Assembly (NCBI GenBank): GCA_013398015.1
Contig: VZRR01010834.1
Span: 938,373-1,002,372 of the forward strand
Direction of reading: 5' to 3'
DNA from: Oreocharis arfaki
Taxonomy: Eukaryota; Chordata; Aves; Passeriformes; Paramythiidae
DNA: 64,000 nt
Positions within the stretch are counted from its first letter, which is position 1, and every line of letters starts with the position of its first letter. Made by a program: the position numbers and the translations under genes. The notes beneath the pieces are model-generated. The model had not been told where the DNA came from. It made no database searches and was given only the letters and a program-made list of their open reading frames with translations. Shown piece by piece: positions 40,225 to 52,824 of this stretch.

Positions 40225-42453
40225 TACAGAATAAGTATTTTATTCATGATGTATTTTTTTATTTACATTAAAGTTTTCTTGTATTTCGAACTCTGCTTGG
40301 ATACCGAAATTAACAACTTTATGTGACTGCGCACCTGCTCTAAAAGAAATGAAGATAACACAGTTCTTTCCCATGAAATAAAAAGGAAAACTGCCTGTCA
40401 AAATCAAAGTTGATTTTTCTCATTCCCAGTAATTATCTTTTCACTTTAGAATTAATATGAGTGGAAAATGTAGTTTACTATAATATAATAAATAGAAGAC
40501 ATTGGGTAATTAGTAGTGCTGATATATTTCTAAAGTACTAAACAGACAAACAATAAACTGTGAATTTAATCACGAGTTCTCATACAGTTTCAAGACAGGA
40601 AAATTAGAGCTCTCAGCTACAGTCATTTGAGTAATCATATCTGATCTGCATTATTTATTAGTTATTACATGCCAAGTGATTCCGATTGTACATTGCCTGA
40701 AATCATTCAGAAGCAAGCATGCCTTTGTTTCTGTTTTGTTTTATAAAGAAAAATCAATGGCATTGCCTAATGTGTATTCCATCCGAATTGCTTCCTTTAT
40801 TTCACACAGAAAATACAAATCAGTGGTACTGTCCATTAATGGGACAGGCATCTGGGATAAAATCATCCAGAAATGTATTTTCAGAGCTATCCCTGATCCC
40901 AAACATTGACAAAATACCTTCTTTTGGATATTTTTATCCTTTTCCCTGTGGCTGTTGAACTTACCTTTCATTTTAGGATTTATTTCTGGTATACTTCCTA
41001 AAATTCTGTAGGACCTTTTGCATATATAATAAAATGGCTGAAGCATATTTGGTAATATTTCTTTTGGTAATATGTTTATTCCACTTGACAAATTAACAAA
41101 ACATGATGAAGTTTCAAGATGCAGCATTATGCAGTTTTATTCAGTTAGTTTTGTTGGTTCTAGTCTTAGTTTTGGGCAACTTCCTGCTACAATGCTTTAA
41201 AAAGGGAATTACTTAAAATACCTTTTTTTTTTCTTTTCCTTAACAACCAAAGAAATAGAGAAATAGTTCTTGGTTACCTTCATTTTCTGCCAATAAAGCA
41301 GGTTTGTTGTTATATATGTCACTGTAAAAACTAAATAAAGTATTCACATCAGTTGTGAACAATTTGTGCCAGCAAAAGTTAAAGCGTCAAAGAAACCTCT
41401 TTAAAATGCTAACAAATTTACTTACAAACACCTATATTTATTATTTCATAAATAGGCGCAACAGGTTCCATAAAAAAGATTAAATACAGACACAGTATGA
41501 AGAAACAATAATACATAGCCATATGTAGAGGTTATAATTTAGCTGTCTCCAATCTGTTTCTGCATCTAATAAAATATCAGGTAAGCATTTGGCAGTTTTA
41601 TACATAAAAAGGACTTAAATGACGTTTACTAACCAGTACACATAAAGTGATTTTCTTTAAAAAAAAAGAAGCATCTTTTTAGGCAGTACAAAATAAATGT
41701 GTTTGCTCTTTATCAACATTAGTTTTTTCTCCTAAGTTTTTTGTGTTTATTTCATGAGACAAAGCCAATATTTTTAATTAATATAATTTGGGACTATTTT
41801 ACTTTTTTTCTCCAAATACATTGAAAATATAGACTATCAGTCAGTTGTTTAAAAATGAAGTAAAAATATGAATGTTTGCCAATTTTACCCTTATTGTGAA
41901 ATCAATAAACTGGAATGAGCCAGTTTCAATTACAATTAGCTACAAAAACATTCACATTTTATACTCTAGGAGAGTGTAACATTGATGCTATTTACAAACT
42001 TGCTATGACTGCTACATCAAGCCATTTAAAAAGTCTTTAGTAGTTTCATATAAACACCCATTATGAAAAACCAATGGAAAATCCAGGACTTTTATCCGAG
42101 ACATCTACAGTTGCTAAGGCAGTTACTATCGCAGCACTTCACAGCAAAAACCAACATAAAATCTGAATGGTCCAAGTTTCCTTCAGGGAAGAAGAAAAGC
42201 AATGTCCGTTAAAGGCTCTCAGGGAAGGGGTGGATAGGAGAAAGAAAGAGGAAAAAATGGGGGAAAAAAAAAGAAAATGAAAGAAGCAAGACTATTTTTT
42301 CCAGAGTGGGTGACCCACAAGCTCAAATAGTCCTAAGTGCTTAGCAACTTGTATTTTCTAATAAAATGCAGAACTGCCTTGACTGCATAAAGCAATCCAT
42401 GATGAAAAGACTTCCCTGCATTCCTCAGTGGAAAGGAGAGGTGTTTCAGATTT
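40225..42453 (-). other. TOX: TOX 3' untranslated region
   Basis: AT-rich, non-coding continuation of the last exon, about 2.2 kb, close to the 3' UTR length I recall for mammalian TOX (a little over 2 kb). I recognise no transposon in it. Read on the minus strand it has many ATTTA cores and two perfect Pumilio-type TGTAAATA octamers (41996-41989 and 40267-40260). Open frames inside it, such as 40741-41127, show no known domain and are taken as chance. The left boundary is inferred from the poly(A) hexamers, not from a transcript, and upstream AATAAA copies (for example 41136-41141 and 41075-41080) could give shorter forms. Confidence 0.8.
40239..40263 (-). terminator. TOX: Candidate TOX distal poly(A) signals (two AATAAA hexamers)
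   Basis: On the minus strand AATAAA occurs at 40263-40258 and again at 40244-40239, about 2.2 kb beyond the stop codon. Cleavage would be expected roughly 10-30 nt further, around 40210-40230. Both hexamers are canonical, and their distance from the stop matches the usual TOX 3' UTR length. AATAAA is common in such AT-rich DNA, so the site choice is inference. Confidence 0.6.
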
Positions 42454-42490
42454 TCAGGTAAGGTAGAGTGCTTTGTCCCTCTGCATGCCC
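42454..42490 (-). CDS. TOX: TOX terminal coding exon (probably exon 9) with stop codon
   Basis: 37 nt of coding sequence: one base completing the split glycine, then G-MQRDKALYLT and TGA (42456-42454). The acceptor is a long T-rich tract ending CTCTTTGAACAG immediately above 42490. Spliced to the preceding exon it reads SNGG-MQRDKALYLT, the known extreme C-terminus of TOX, which is decisive for assigning the paralogue. The exon continues into the 3' UTR. It is far too short to be found by open-frame length; an overlapping longer frame running upstream from 42490 is intronic read-through. Confidence 0.97.
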
Positions 42491-43871
42491 CTGTTCAAAG
42501 AGAAAAAGAACAAATGTGATTTTTTTTTTTTTACATTTGAAAAATTTTTAGTTCTGTTCTTCAGAAAAAAGAAAAAAAAAATCAGCCCTACAACCCCACT
42601 GCATGTCATTAATTCCAAGCATATCACTGAAGTACAGCTGTATTGCCATGGTAATAATAAGGAAAATAATAGTGACACGTCGCAAACTGGAGACCACATC
42701 TGGCTCTAAAACTGCACAGGACTGGGACATGGGTTTAAGTGCTGGTTTGGGATAACCTGCACTTGTGGGCTGGCAGCACTCAGTATCAAAACCTGCTTGG
42801 GTAGAGCTGTGGATTTAGCACAGACCTTGGAATGATGCTGCAGAAGTGCCCTATACAAAGCGTCCTCTTTCTTAAGAGGGCAGGAGAGCTTGGTTACATG
42901 AACATGGGTGTCAGCCACTGATACCTCTGGTATATTTTATTCACTAGTACAGATATAGCCAAAACGTGTTGGGTTGGCAGGTTCAGGTAAGTACTTGGAA
43001 GGGGACAGCAGAAGTTTAGCAAAGATAGGTTAAGTTCAGGCACACGGATTCACAAAGGCTTATCTACACAGAATAGGCATATCTACAGGCACATCTGCTC
43101 GGAGAAAGCTGCTGGTGATGGAAAGTTACACCCAGTGCACACCTGGAGAGCAGTTCTGGGAACAATGACACATTGCTTTTTTCCAGAAGAGACCAGGAAT
43201 CAAATCCACAGGTGGCTATGGATTGTTTGACAGAGGACAGTCTACTCAGAGCTCAGTGTAAGTGGTTGTAAAAGTCTCTGGGCTGGACTCCATGGCTCCA
43301 CAAAAACCATGCTGCAGAGAAGTTGGAGGTTGGAAGGATTTACTAACCTTATATTGCAGGCATAGGGCTCCTACAGGTATGGTGGTTTTTTTCTGGTTAC
43401 AGTTATGTGGTCTTCATGCCATTCCCTTCCGTGTATCTTGTATCCCGTGCATCAGCCCTGCTTCTCACTGATGTGATTTTTCATGACCCAGGCTAATTAT
43501 TTTCATGACCCAGACTAGAAAACAGCTCATGTCATTCGCCTCTCACTGAGGAGGCAGTGATCTTAAAACTTCTTTCTTACGCCTTCTCCCTAAGATTTCT
43601 GTTCTGACCTTCTCTAGAATGCAAGTTCTCTGAGAGCCAGAAAGTGTATGTGCCGAGATAAGGTGACAACAATGTCTAATAAATGTGTGTATTGAAAACT
43701 TGCCCACAACAGTCCAACTGCTGAATAAATACCTAAATAAATGTGTGCCATCACAGATACACTTCTGAAATGCTGTGGGGAAACAGGCAACAATGCTGTT
43801 CCCAAATTTTCTATCATATACTTGTGTCATGAATGTTGCTCAACACAAGGTGGCATTCACTGGCTGCTTAC
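42491..43871 (-). other. TOX: TOX intron between the last two coding exons
   Basis: 1,381 nt, GTAAGC at the donor and AACAG at the acceptor. Poly-T/poly-A runs of about 10 nt lie just inside the acceptor side (42520-42580). I see no transposon and no additional exon. Confidence 0.93.
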
Positions 43872-44023
43872 CCATTACTGCAGTAGTCATTATTCCAGTC
43901 CACAGTCTGTGCCGGAGGATTTCTGCACCCTGAACGAACATACTCCATTGCTTGGGTAACAACTTGTGCAGCTGTTGATGTTGGATTGATGATATTCTGG
44001 TAATCAGGCTGAAGAGTAAATCC
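43872..44023 (-). CDS. TOX: TOX coding exon (probably exon 8)
   Basis: 152 nt encoding GFTLQPDYQ, then 41 further residues through NDYCSN, plus the first two bases (GG) of a split glycine codon. The acceptor is TTTTCTCCTCTAG just above 44023; the donor is AATGG then GTAAGC at 43871. It enters in phase 0, matching the end of the 129-codon exon, and leaves in phase 2, which the final exon completes. The segment contains no known catalytic domain; it is the conserved distal C-terminus of TOX, with an NPTSTAAQVVTQAMEYVR helix-like stretch at residues 13-30 of the exon. The Asn just before the Gly-Gly is Ser in mammalian TOX as I remember it. The open reading frame visible here in another frame is a shadow. 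Confidence 0.97.
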
Positions 44024-44438
44024 CTAGAGGAGAAAACAAGTACATTACAAAGTATGGAAACAAAGTAACAGGTTGGGTGCATTTAAAAAAAAAAATGCTG
44101 TGTGTACTGTAAGAAGGTAGAGAATACTTCTTTTCCAGATGTGATTTTGGTTATAAAACCTAAAATAGGCAAAAATGCTTAGGTACTTTCTAAGTTTTAA
44201 AATCTTTCTTTGGTTTGAGAAACGAAACACTGCCAAAGCGTTGTTAGCGGTTACACAGTCACAGGATGGAACTAAAAGAGGCAGAGCAGAAACAATTCAA
44301 AACCAAGAGAACAACTCAATCAGCACTGGGACAAAAAGGTCTGTTTGCTCCTTAGAGCTTCCATTTAGATTAAATGTAAGCATACACACTAGTCACTAAT
44401 TCCCAGAATATGCAACAGAATCTTTTTGAAGGATGTAG

Positions 44439-44452
44439 GCAGCAGGTGGCTG
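44439..44452 (+). promoter_or_regulatory. CTCF-like motif in a TOX intron
   Basis: GCAGCAGGTGGCTG compares with the CTCF core CCAGCAGGTGGCAG at 12 of 14 positions. It lies about 400 nt upstream (in TOX sense) of the 152-nt exon. Sequence resemblance only. Confidence 0.25.
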
Positions 44453-46037
44453 ACTGTTTTATTAGACTACACCTATTCACGTATTGTTCTCAAAACCCTT
44501 TTTCTTCATTCAGTCACAAAGGGACCATCTGCTGCTTCTTTTATTTGCACTTCTCTCTCAACTAAACGGAAATTCAACCAAAGCTTTTTAACAGTTGTTG
44601 GACTAATGTAGTGAAAGTAGCACAGAATAACTTGCTTTTGAAACCAAGGAGATGAGGAAAAAAAGTGGAAGTTACAAAGAGACATCTAACCTGCTCCCTG
44701 AAATATCTGTCATATGAAAAGTCATAATAATTTTTAGCTCTTTTGATATATTCTGATGTTTAAATATTGTGTTTCAAGCCCAGGAGAACAATTGAAATTT
44801 CAAGGCTAGTATATCTGGTTCACCCTCTACATTGTGTCCCTGCAAAGCAGGAAGAGCTACACTGGGTAAAATCATGGGAATCTTGTATGAAAGCAATTGA
44901 TGTCTGCTGAAAAAAAAAACAGACCGAACTCCTTCCTGGGGCAAGGGCATACAATTCCCTCTCAAGTTACCTGGAGGTGTAGCTACTAAATCAGAAACTG
45001 AACTTGCACCAAGATGCCTGGTTTGGAAACTCACTCCTCCCAGCCAAAGCCCAAATACAGAATAGATAGAATTAACACTCACAGCTTTTAGTTTAGTTTA
45101 GTGTTAGTGTGTTGTGTGTGATTGCTTTTCTTACACAGCCTTCATTTGGACAGGAATTTTGTGGACAGACGTTTTTTTCTGCAGGTGCAAGAAGGCAGCC
45201 ACGCTACCTTTTGTCAAGATAAATGAATATACTCCGCTTTCAGTTGGCCCACTCCATCCACAAAAATGACGTTCCTTCAAATGGAACATCACTTCCTTCT
45301 TCTCATCCCTCTTCCTTGGCTATTTCCTGAGGTCCTGCAAGTGTTTTGCCTCTCACATGCACTGCCACTCCACTCATCCTGATCATGGCTTTTAGTCTAG
45401 ACCACAAATGACTGCAACTTTGTTCCTTAATCTTTTCCTTATGGAGAATACCCTGAGTAACACTTCAGTACCTTAAACACTCATTGAAGCCTCACTTTGT
45501 CCCTGTTGACTCCAAGAAACGGACTATTAGTAGAGAGCAAGTTCATGGCTGAATTCTGCATCTAGCTGCCATGTTATTTACATAGTGCCCTGTTAACGAG
45601 ATCAAATAAAGCCTTCCCATGGTGGGTTTTACACCCATGGGGACTGTAACCACCATTCCCTGTCCACTGCCTTTTCACTAGGCTCCAAACCTATGCAGCA
45701 AGCTGAGGAGACAGCCCCCATGCCTGAAACAGATCCAAAGGAAACAGTAATTGAGCGGATTTCCCAATGACTTTAGTTGGAGTTTTATGTAATTAGAAGG
45801 CAGAAAATTTGGGTTTTTATAGCATTGTCATCATTTTTATCCAAAACATCAACCATAAGGCCTTTCTAATTTAGCTGTAAGAGGAAACCAACCACAGAAA
45901 CACATCCTACCCTCAGGCACTCAGATTTATGTTTGGTAGCAAATCCCCTGATCTATCATATAGACGAGAAAAACACTATATAGCGACAGTAGCTAGTAGC
46001 AAAGCATGCAAGTGAGCAGGCACAGAGACTCAAGTAC

Positions 46038-46208
46038 TCATAAAATCATAGAATGGTTTGGGTTGGAAGGAACCTTAAAGATCATCTGGTTCCAATCCCC
46101 TGGCTGTGGGCAGGGACACCTTCCACTACACCAGGTTGCTCATAGGTCCATCCAACCTGGCCTTGAACACTGCCAGGGAGAGGGAGCCTCCACAGCCTCT
46201 CTGGACAA
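46038..46208 (-). mobile_element. CR1 LINE 3' end inside a TOX intron
   Basis: The plus strand has AAAATCATAGAATGGTTTGG, GTTGGAAGGAACCTTAAAG, ATCATCTGGTTCC, GGGCAGGGACACCTTCCAC, CAGGTTGCTCATAGG, TCCATCCAACCTGGCC and CTCCACAGCCTCTCTGGAC: the reversed 3' end of a relatively well-preserved CR1. Its sense strand is minus, the same as TOX. 5'-truncated at about 46208. It is the only clear transposon in the TOX part of the window. Confidence 0.95.
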
Positions 46209-49200
46209 CACTCATGCAGCAAGGAGATGGTTCCTCCAAATCAGAGGAAGGGACCACCAGCACAATATCCATTCAATTTCTTCTGGAATTAGGACAAATA
46301 AATAGCCTAGATGTCAGAGAACGGTCCTGTGTTTTAACTCAGGAGCTGGGTGGGGATGCATTCTCCTATTTTTTCAGGTTTTCTGTGTGACCACAGCCAG
46401 ATTGCTTTGGCTCTCTTCCAGCAAAGCATATGTGCAAGTATGTTTGAACTGAATTGGTACCTCTAATGTTAAGGTTGGGACTGCAGAGCCAAATTTAATT
46501 CTTCTACCTGCAAAATAAGGCATAACAACATTTTCATCTTGTACCTGGCAAGTCTATTTGGTTTACGGCTGCCTGGGATGGGGGCCTGTTTCTTAGGACA
46601 CACTCAGGGGATACATGCTAAGATGGTGCAGGGGTATCTGAGCCAGGCTGCAGTCCCAGAAGGGTCTCAGTGGTCCCTCCTGGGGGTTGAGGGCTACCAG
46701 AATACTTGCACTGTGGGTGATGTAAAGCATGCTTGTTAAAGCAGAGTCATTTAGGCAACCTCAACTCGATATGAAGGACTGATAAAGTATGGTACTGTTT
46801 AAGATGCAAAAAATAATTCAGCTTTTTCATGAGCAGAAAAAGCTCTGAAAATGTAGATCTGTACAACAGAGGGAAACAGCCTTATACCAGGCTTGTGGTA
46901 AATATTTGGGTATTATTTATGTAAGCCCTTAACAAACAATGATGAAATAAAAAGTGCTCAGAAAATGAGTGCTCCAAGGTCTAATTAAACAATGCTGAAT
47001 GTTTTTGCATTGTAATGCTCAAGAGAAAATCACCAACTGTTTTGCAACATGCCTAGAATTTTAAATTTCATTTTCTTGTCCCAGATTGAAATAAAAATAG
47101 GGAACTTGATAAAGATTAATTCGATGTCAGAAGGGACATTTGCTCTTTAATTAGATTTCTGTAGCCCTAGCAGTTTCGTTGTGCCACTGTAGCAAGTCCT
47201 AAAAAGCCTGCAGCAGAACTAAAGAGTGATCCTCATCTCCACACTTTACTAGGAACTAATTTCATTTCCTGCCTGTCTGGAGAGGTATTTTCAACAGGCA
47301 TCAATGTTTTTGTCTTCACAACTGATTTATTCATCAATCTCAATGTGATATTTTAAACCTTTAAATTACATCCAAATCCTAAAGCATCTGTTTATTACAC
47401 AAGGAAATTGAAAATCTGTCTGTGTGATATCATACAAAGATTTTTCCTTAAGGTTATAAAGGAAGTTGACAGATATTAATGATTTTTTTTTCTCTTGACC
47501 TCATTCGAAGACAAAGCTTAACGAAAAAGAAGAAGAAATCTGGACAAATACAGCAGGTCCCTGAGTTTGCTGTATATAAAATATATACCAGAAAAAATGA
47601 GGTTATTATTTTTGGCAGGCTATGCAATCATCTTGCTGTATACATTTATTTTTGAAAGGAAAAGGAATACCTAAAAGTAGACTGAAATGAGTTATTATTA
47701 AAAAAAAAAAAAGTGACATACATTAATCTTCTGATGCTTTGTTATGCACGTGCACTTGCAGCCATGGTTACTAGATATTAAGGATCTAGTTTTGCTTCCT
47801 CTGCCTGTGAACTGAAATGGGACAGAGTTGGTAATGGGGCTCATCATCCCATACAATGTTTGGGTGAAGGATTTTGAGCAGGGAAGGTGATGCTTCCAGT
47901 AGGGCTACTTAAAAGGGTTCCTTAACAAGGTCTGGGTGTGTTTAGGATGGAGTGAATCCTCGGTCTCATCACCCTTCCCACCAAACAGCACAGTAAACAG
48001 GCGGGATGGGAGGGTATGCCCAGAAAGAGGCACAAAAATCCGTGTGAGTAGAGAAAGGAAAGAATAACCTTGCAAGTGAAGACAGGCTGCAGCTTCAGCT
48101 GCTGTTTTAGCCTGAACTTTGGAGAAATTGTGCTGATTTGAAAGACAAGGGTTAAGAATCAGATCATCTACGGCCAACTGAGTGAAAATTAAACATCATG
48201 TCAAACCTAAAAGACATACTGAAGAGAAACAACTCTGTATCAGTTAAAAAATTATACAGTGATACGATGCTCACATGAACATTTAATGAAAGAAAAATCA
48301 CAGTCCTCTAATCTACTGCCAGTCTTCCTGTGTGTCAAAAGTGGATAAAAGAAAACTACGGCACAGTGGATTTTGACTTTGAAAATTAAAACTTTAACAT
48401 GGCTCCTGTTAATGATATTTAAGAAAAATACAATAAATTTCAGAATTAGAAGCTAAAGATAATTAAAAATCAGGATCTAATTTAAATCTAAATATATGAA
48501 TAGAACTAATGGTCATTTTTTTACAGTTTAAAGGATTATCACTGTAAACAATCACCCCAAAGGTCTACAGTAGTGACCCTTTTACATTTATTCATTAACT
48601 GTTGGAACGGAAGAGAAAACAGACAAAATAATCTACTTCCCAGAAGTTACAATTTAGACAACTCAAAATAGAGAAGATTGTTTAAAAGGAATTAAAAAAT
48701 ATTTACTAATTCTAGGCATATGACCAAAATGCTAATACCAAAATTTTACATTGCATTTCAGAACAATTTGGATGCGTTGCATCAGCTGCATACTCCACAG
48801 AGTTAATTGATTTTAAAAATAACAGAAATTGTGCAGTCACTGAGGATTTTTGGCTACCAACACTTCTGATTTTCTTGGTGTTCTGTAGTTTTTGTAGATC
48901 CTCAAAAGAAACTGCCCTTCTCCAGCTGGCAGTCACTCTTGATTTGGCAGCTGCACATGTGCAGGCAAAGAGTGCTGGATGTGGAGAAGGACATGCTGTT
49001 CCCTGTAGACCTGATGAAGATCAGCTCATTGTCCCGGAAGCAGTGAGAACAGAACTCTCTCCCCAGGTCAGCACTTCTTACCTGTCCCTCCTCAGCGTTT
49101 GCACAGAAGAGTTCGTGAATTTCATGCACAACGGTTTTTGGAGAACTGTGTTCCTGCCTGCCAAGACTGAAATCTGGATCTCTATGTGGTTTTTCTTGGA

Positions 49201-52200
49201 GTTGGCAGTCCTTCAGACATACTACAAGATGGTTTTTGATATGAAACTATCCTCCTTTTCCTGCAGAAAATGACTGACCAAATGCCACAGAGACAGAGTT
49301 AAAGGACGGGATCTGTTGAGAGCAGAGCCTGCTACTGTTGAGTGCCACACTAGTGAGACATGAACTATTTCAAAGAGGGATGTTTGGGAAAAAAGGGAAA
49401 AAAGAAGAGAGAACCCACCATTGGTGACTTCTAACATGCCTCCAGCACAGTCTGCAATGAAGGTGCCCAGCCAGGTGAGCACGCCAACACCTGCAGCGGA
49501 AGACTGCTAGGAAGCTGTTGGCAGACTTACTCTTCTCCTGCCTGTTAAGCTTCACGCTGCAGAGCGACATGGCAAAATTTGCCTCTTTTTTTCTTAGAGT
49601 GTATTAGTCTATTTAGTATAAGTAGTGCTGAGGCTTCCAAAGAGGAAAATGACTCCTGTTGCAAGTCACTCTCTAGGGAGTGGCATGTTAACTAGTTTCT
49701 GCTCTTGCTGCTTATGTGGAGTCTTTGGAAAGGCTTACAGTGGCCACACCTAAGCATGGAGGAAATAAAACAAGTCGAGGGAAGAGGAAGTGAAAAAAAG
49801 TTGACTTAAAGGCAATTATTGCTTCTGCTTTATCAGAATACATATTCTCCTGTTCTTCTTGGCTGTCTTTTTATGTAGCAGAGTGTTCTACACAAACTGA
49901 ACCTCACATCCAGAGTTCCCTTTCCCTCCTCACCATAGGCCAGACAGAGTGGTGCCTCCTCTTTCTCCTTGCTGCTGCTGACTCAGAGCTGCTGGGAGAG
50001 CTCCATTTTTCTCCCACTACATCTTTTCCTCTTTAACAAGCTCTGTGATCAGCAGATCAGCTTGTTTGGTCTATTTCAAGCAGAAAGGAGAGCAGAGTCC
50101 TTTGACAATTGAGTCAGAAAGAGGCCCTTACTTTCACGTTGCAGTCTCTTGACTTTTCACAATTTTCCTCCTAGTCAACCTGTCTTCTGTGTTCCAACAC
50201 AGTACAAAATCCTGGGAAAAGTGTTTTCTGTCATTTCTTGACTAAAAAGAGTAATAACTAAGAAACTGAACAGGATACCACTGTTCTGTTCTGTCATTGC
50301 AAATCACAGTGTTAGTACACCTGTAGCTCTAAAATGTAATATACATTTTGCTATATTTAGATTCAATTCAAAAACTCTATAAGCTGTTGTATGCTAAAAA
50401 AACCCAAAAAAAATTCCGGAGTGAAATGACATAGATTTTCCAGAGCTCAAAAGCTGCATTACTTTAAAGCAAAAGCAGGAGAGTAAGAAATATAAATTGG
50501 CTTGTAGATACTACACAGTGCTTAAAGAGACATGTAGATTGGCAGTGTGGAATTTCAACAAGCAACAAGCACCTTGAGTGAAACAGAAATATCTCACCGC
50601 GGTATCTTTATTAAAAGCATCAGCCTTTCTGAATAAGGAATAAGAGTTGGTAAAAAGCATTTAACCTAAAATTTCATGAGTTTAACAGGAACACAGAGGT
50701 ACAGCATTTTTTACTTAACTGTAATTGTCCTTGGTTAAAAAAAAAACTTCATCATGAGACAGGTCTACATTCTGAGTTCTGCTTTCTACAACCAAGTGTC
50801 CTGTATTTTCTCTTAAGCTAGAAACAAGTCAACTGCATGCCACACATCTCACAGACAACTGAAAGTACTTTCAAACAGTGGATGCACACACCTTATGCTA
50901 CAAGCTTGCAATTTGGCAAAATAAAACAGTAGAAAATTCATATTACATTACCTTTTCTTTAATAGAGAGTTTAGAGTAATGCCTAAGTGTTTATTCATAC
51001 AATAATGATGTTCTATGTATAACTATGTAAGTATCTAACATCTGCATTACATCTTTTGCTAGCCCCAACTGTACTATTAATTCATTAAATAGAGACAGAT
51101 TTTCAAATCTATCCAGTAAATTATGCCTAATGATTCTGGAAAAGATGTAAGGAGCTCTGCACTGGACAAGCAATATACAAGTGACACTGAACTGGGCAAA
51201 CAATCTGAACTTGGAAGACTGAATCACTGTGCAACAAAAACTCATTGAAATATAGCTATATGACCTCAACAGGTTGTCACAGGCTGTCACAGATGTAATT
51301 TTTCATGTTTGGTAAATGAACCAGAGTATTGCTTTTTCTCTCATTGCTCTGAGCCTTCAGGTTCAACCAGGATTCCGCCAGGCTTATGATCTCCAGACAG
51401 ACCCTTCTGGCTCACCTGGCTAGGACTTTCTCTAGCTCCAGCTAGAACTAGAATTTCTCTGAGACTGCATTTCTGAGACTTGAGCATGGCTCTCCTGGGG
51501 CACTCACACTAACTGTAGGAAAACCTTCATGAATACATGACTCCACATATGTGTGGTCATAAGTCTGTTGAGTCTGTTTTCTCTAATAGTGAAAAATTAC
51601 CTGGACTAGGAAAAAGTTGTGAACACTTTACAAGTTTTCCTTCCTGATTACTCCAAATCACTCTTGAGACTAAGATCAAAGTCTCTGAATAAATCCAAAT
51701 AATCCTGAGTACACGTTGATTTATCTTCTGAAGAACAAACTTTATCGGTCCAGATTGCTTACAGCTCTTTTGGGGTTTTCTTCTGCTTTGGAAAATTTCT
51801 TTCCCTGTTAAATTGTTCTCCCAGTGAGAAGCTATGGTTTGTTTTGAGTATTCCCAGCTCTAAAGAGCAATCTTGAGATGAAGTGTTTCTGGCTTGGAAA
51901 GCAAATGCAAATGCCTTGCCAGCAAAGGTGAATTTACAGGGAAATTTAAAACATGGAACAAGTTCATGACTATGTATTATCAGCCAGTACTGACAAGTTT
52001 TGTGTATACAAATTTTGTAGATTCTTCCAATTCCATTCAAAAAGTTTTCATTCTAATGCCACTTTTCAAAGCAAGATCTTATTACTGATAGTTGGATCTC
52101 ATACAATACAAAAGGAAATTTTCTCTCATGAAATCAACGGTTTATCTGCTCTCTTAATATCCCTCCATAAGCCTGGAGGGCACAATACCATGGAGGTCTG

Positions 52201-52824
52201 CATTAATTCAGCACTTGTAGGAAATATTCTGAGAATCAACTATCTAAAATGTTCAGAGTAGGGAAAAAAACCAAACAAAAAAGCCCCATATTGGGATGGC
52301 GGACACAGCTCGTTTATTTCAAGTAAAAAGAAGGTGTATCTATTTAGCAAAATGAAGTTATGAATGTGGCATAAGGTAACACACTCGTGTTCACTTAATC
52401 TAGCATGTTCAACATAACCTGGGTTGCTTTATGTTCCCTCTGACAGCTCCACATCACAGTCAGCACAAGGATAACAGCACAGGTTACAATCATATCTTTT
52501 TCTAGACATGCTTTCCTTTTTGTGAAGTGTAATTCCTGAAAACTTAGCACTTCACGGTTTCAGATTTGCAGATGGATCTATGGACAATGACGGACATTGT
52601 TGCTAGCACAAACACTTCTACTGCAGTTTTCCATCATCTAGGTAAACTCATTCATTCGTTCTTGCCCTCGAAATGCTAAGCCTATACTACCATGGGTTTG
52701 GAACCCGCAAAACTAAGCGAATCTAAATCTCTCTCTCACTATGCCAACTTCTGGATGACTCCCCTCCCCATGCCCTTACCCAAAATAAAATAATTCCCCG
52801 GAGAACTGAAAAGCTCCAACTTAC

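Larger units (their letters stand above)
44024..52824 (-). other. TOX: TOX intron between the 129-codon exon and the next exon
   Basis: 8,801 nt, GTAAGT donor and CTCTAG acceptor. Contents seen: one CR1 3' end (46038-46208), A-runs (for example 47700-47712), a GC-richer patch with coincidental open frames (48875-49570), and otherwise AT-rich sequence without recognisable exons. A CTCF-like motif sits at 44439-44452. Confidence 0.93.

Noticed and set aside
43840..44082. 80-residue minus-strand frame over the 152-nt TOX exon
   Set aside because: Wrong frame; the true frame gives GFTLQPDYQ and joins both neighbouring exons in phase.
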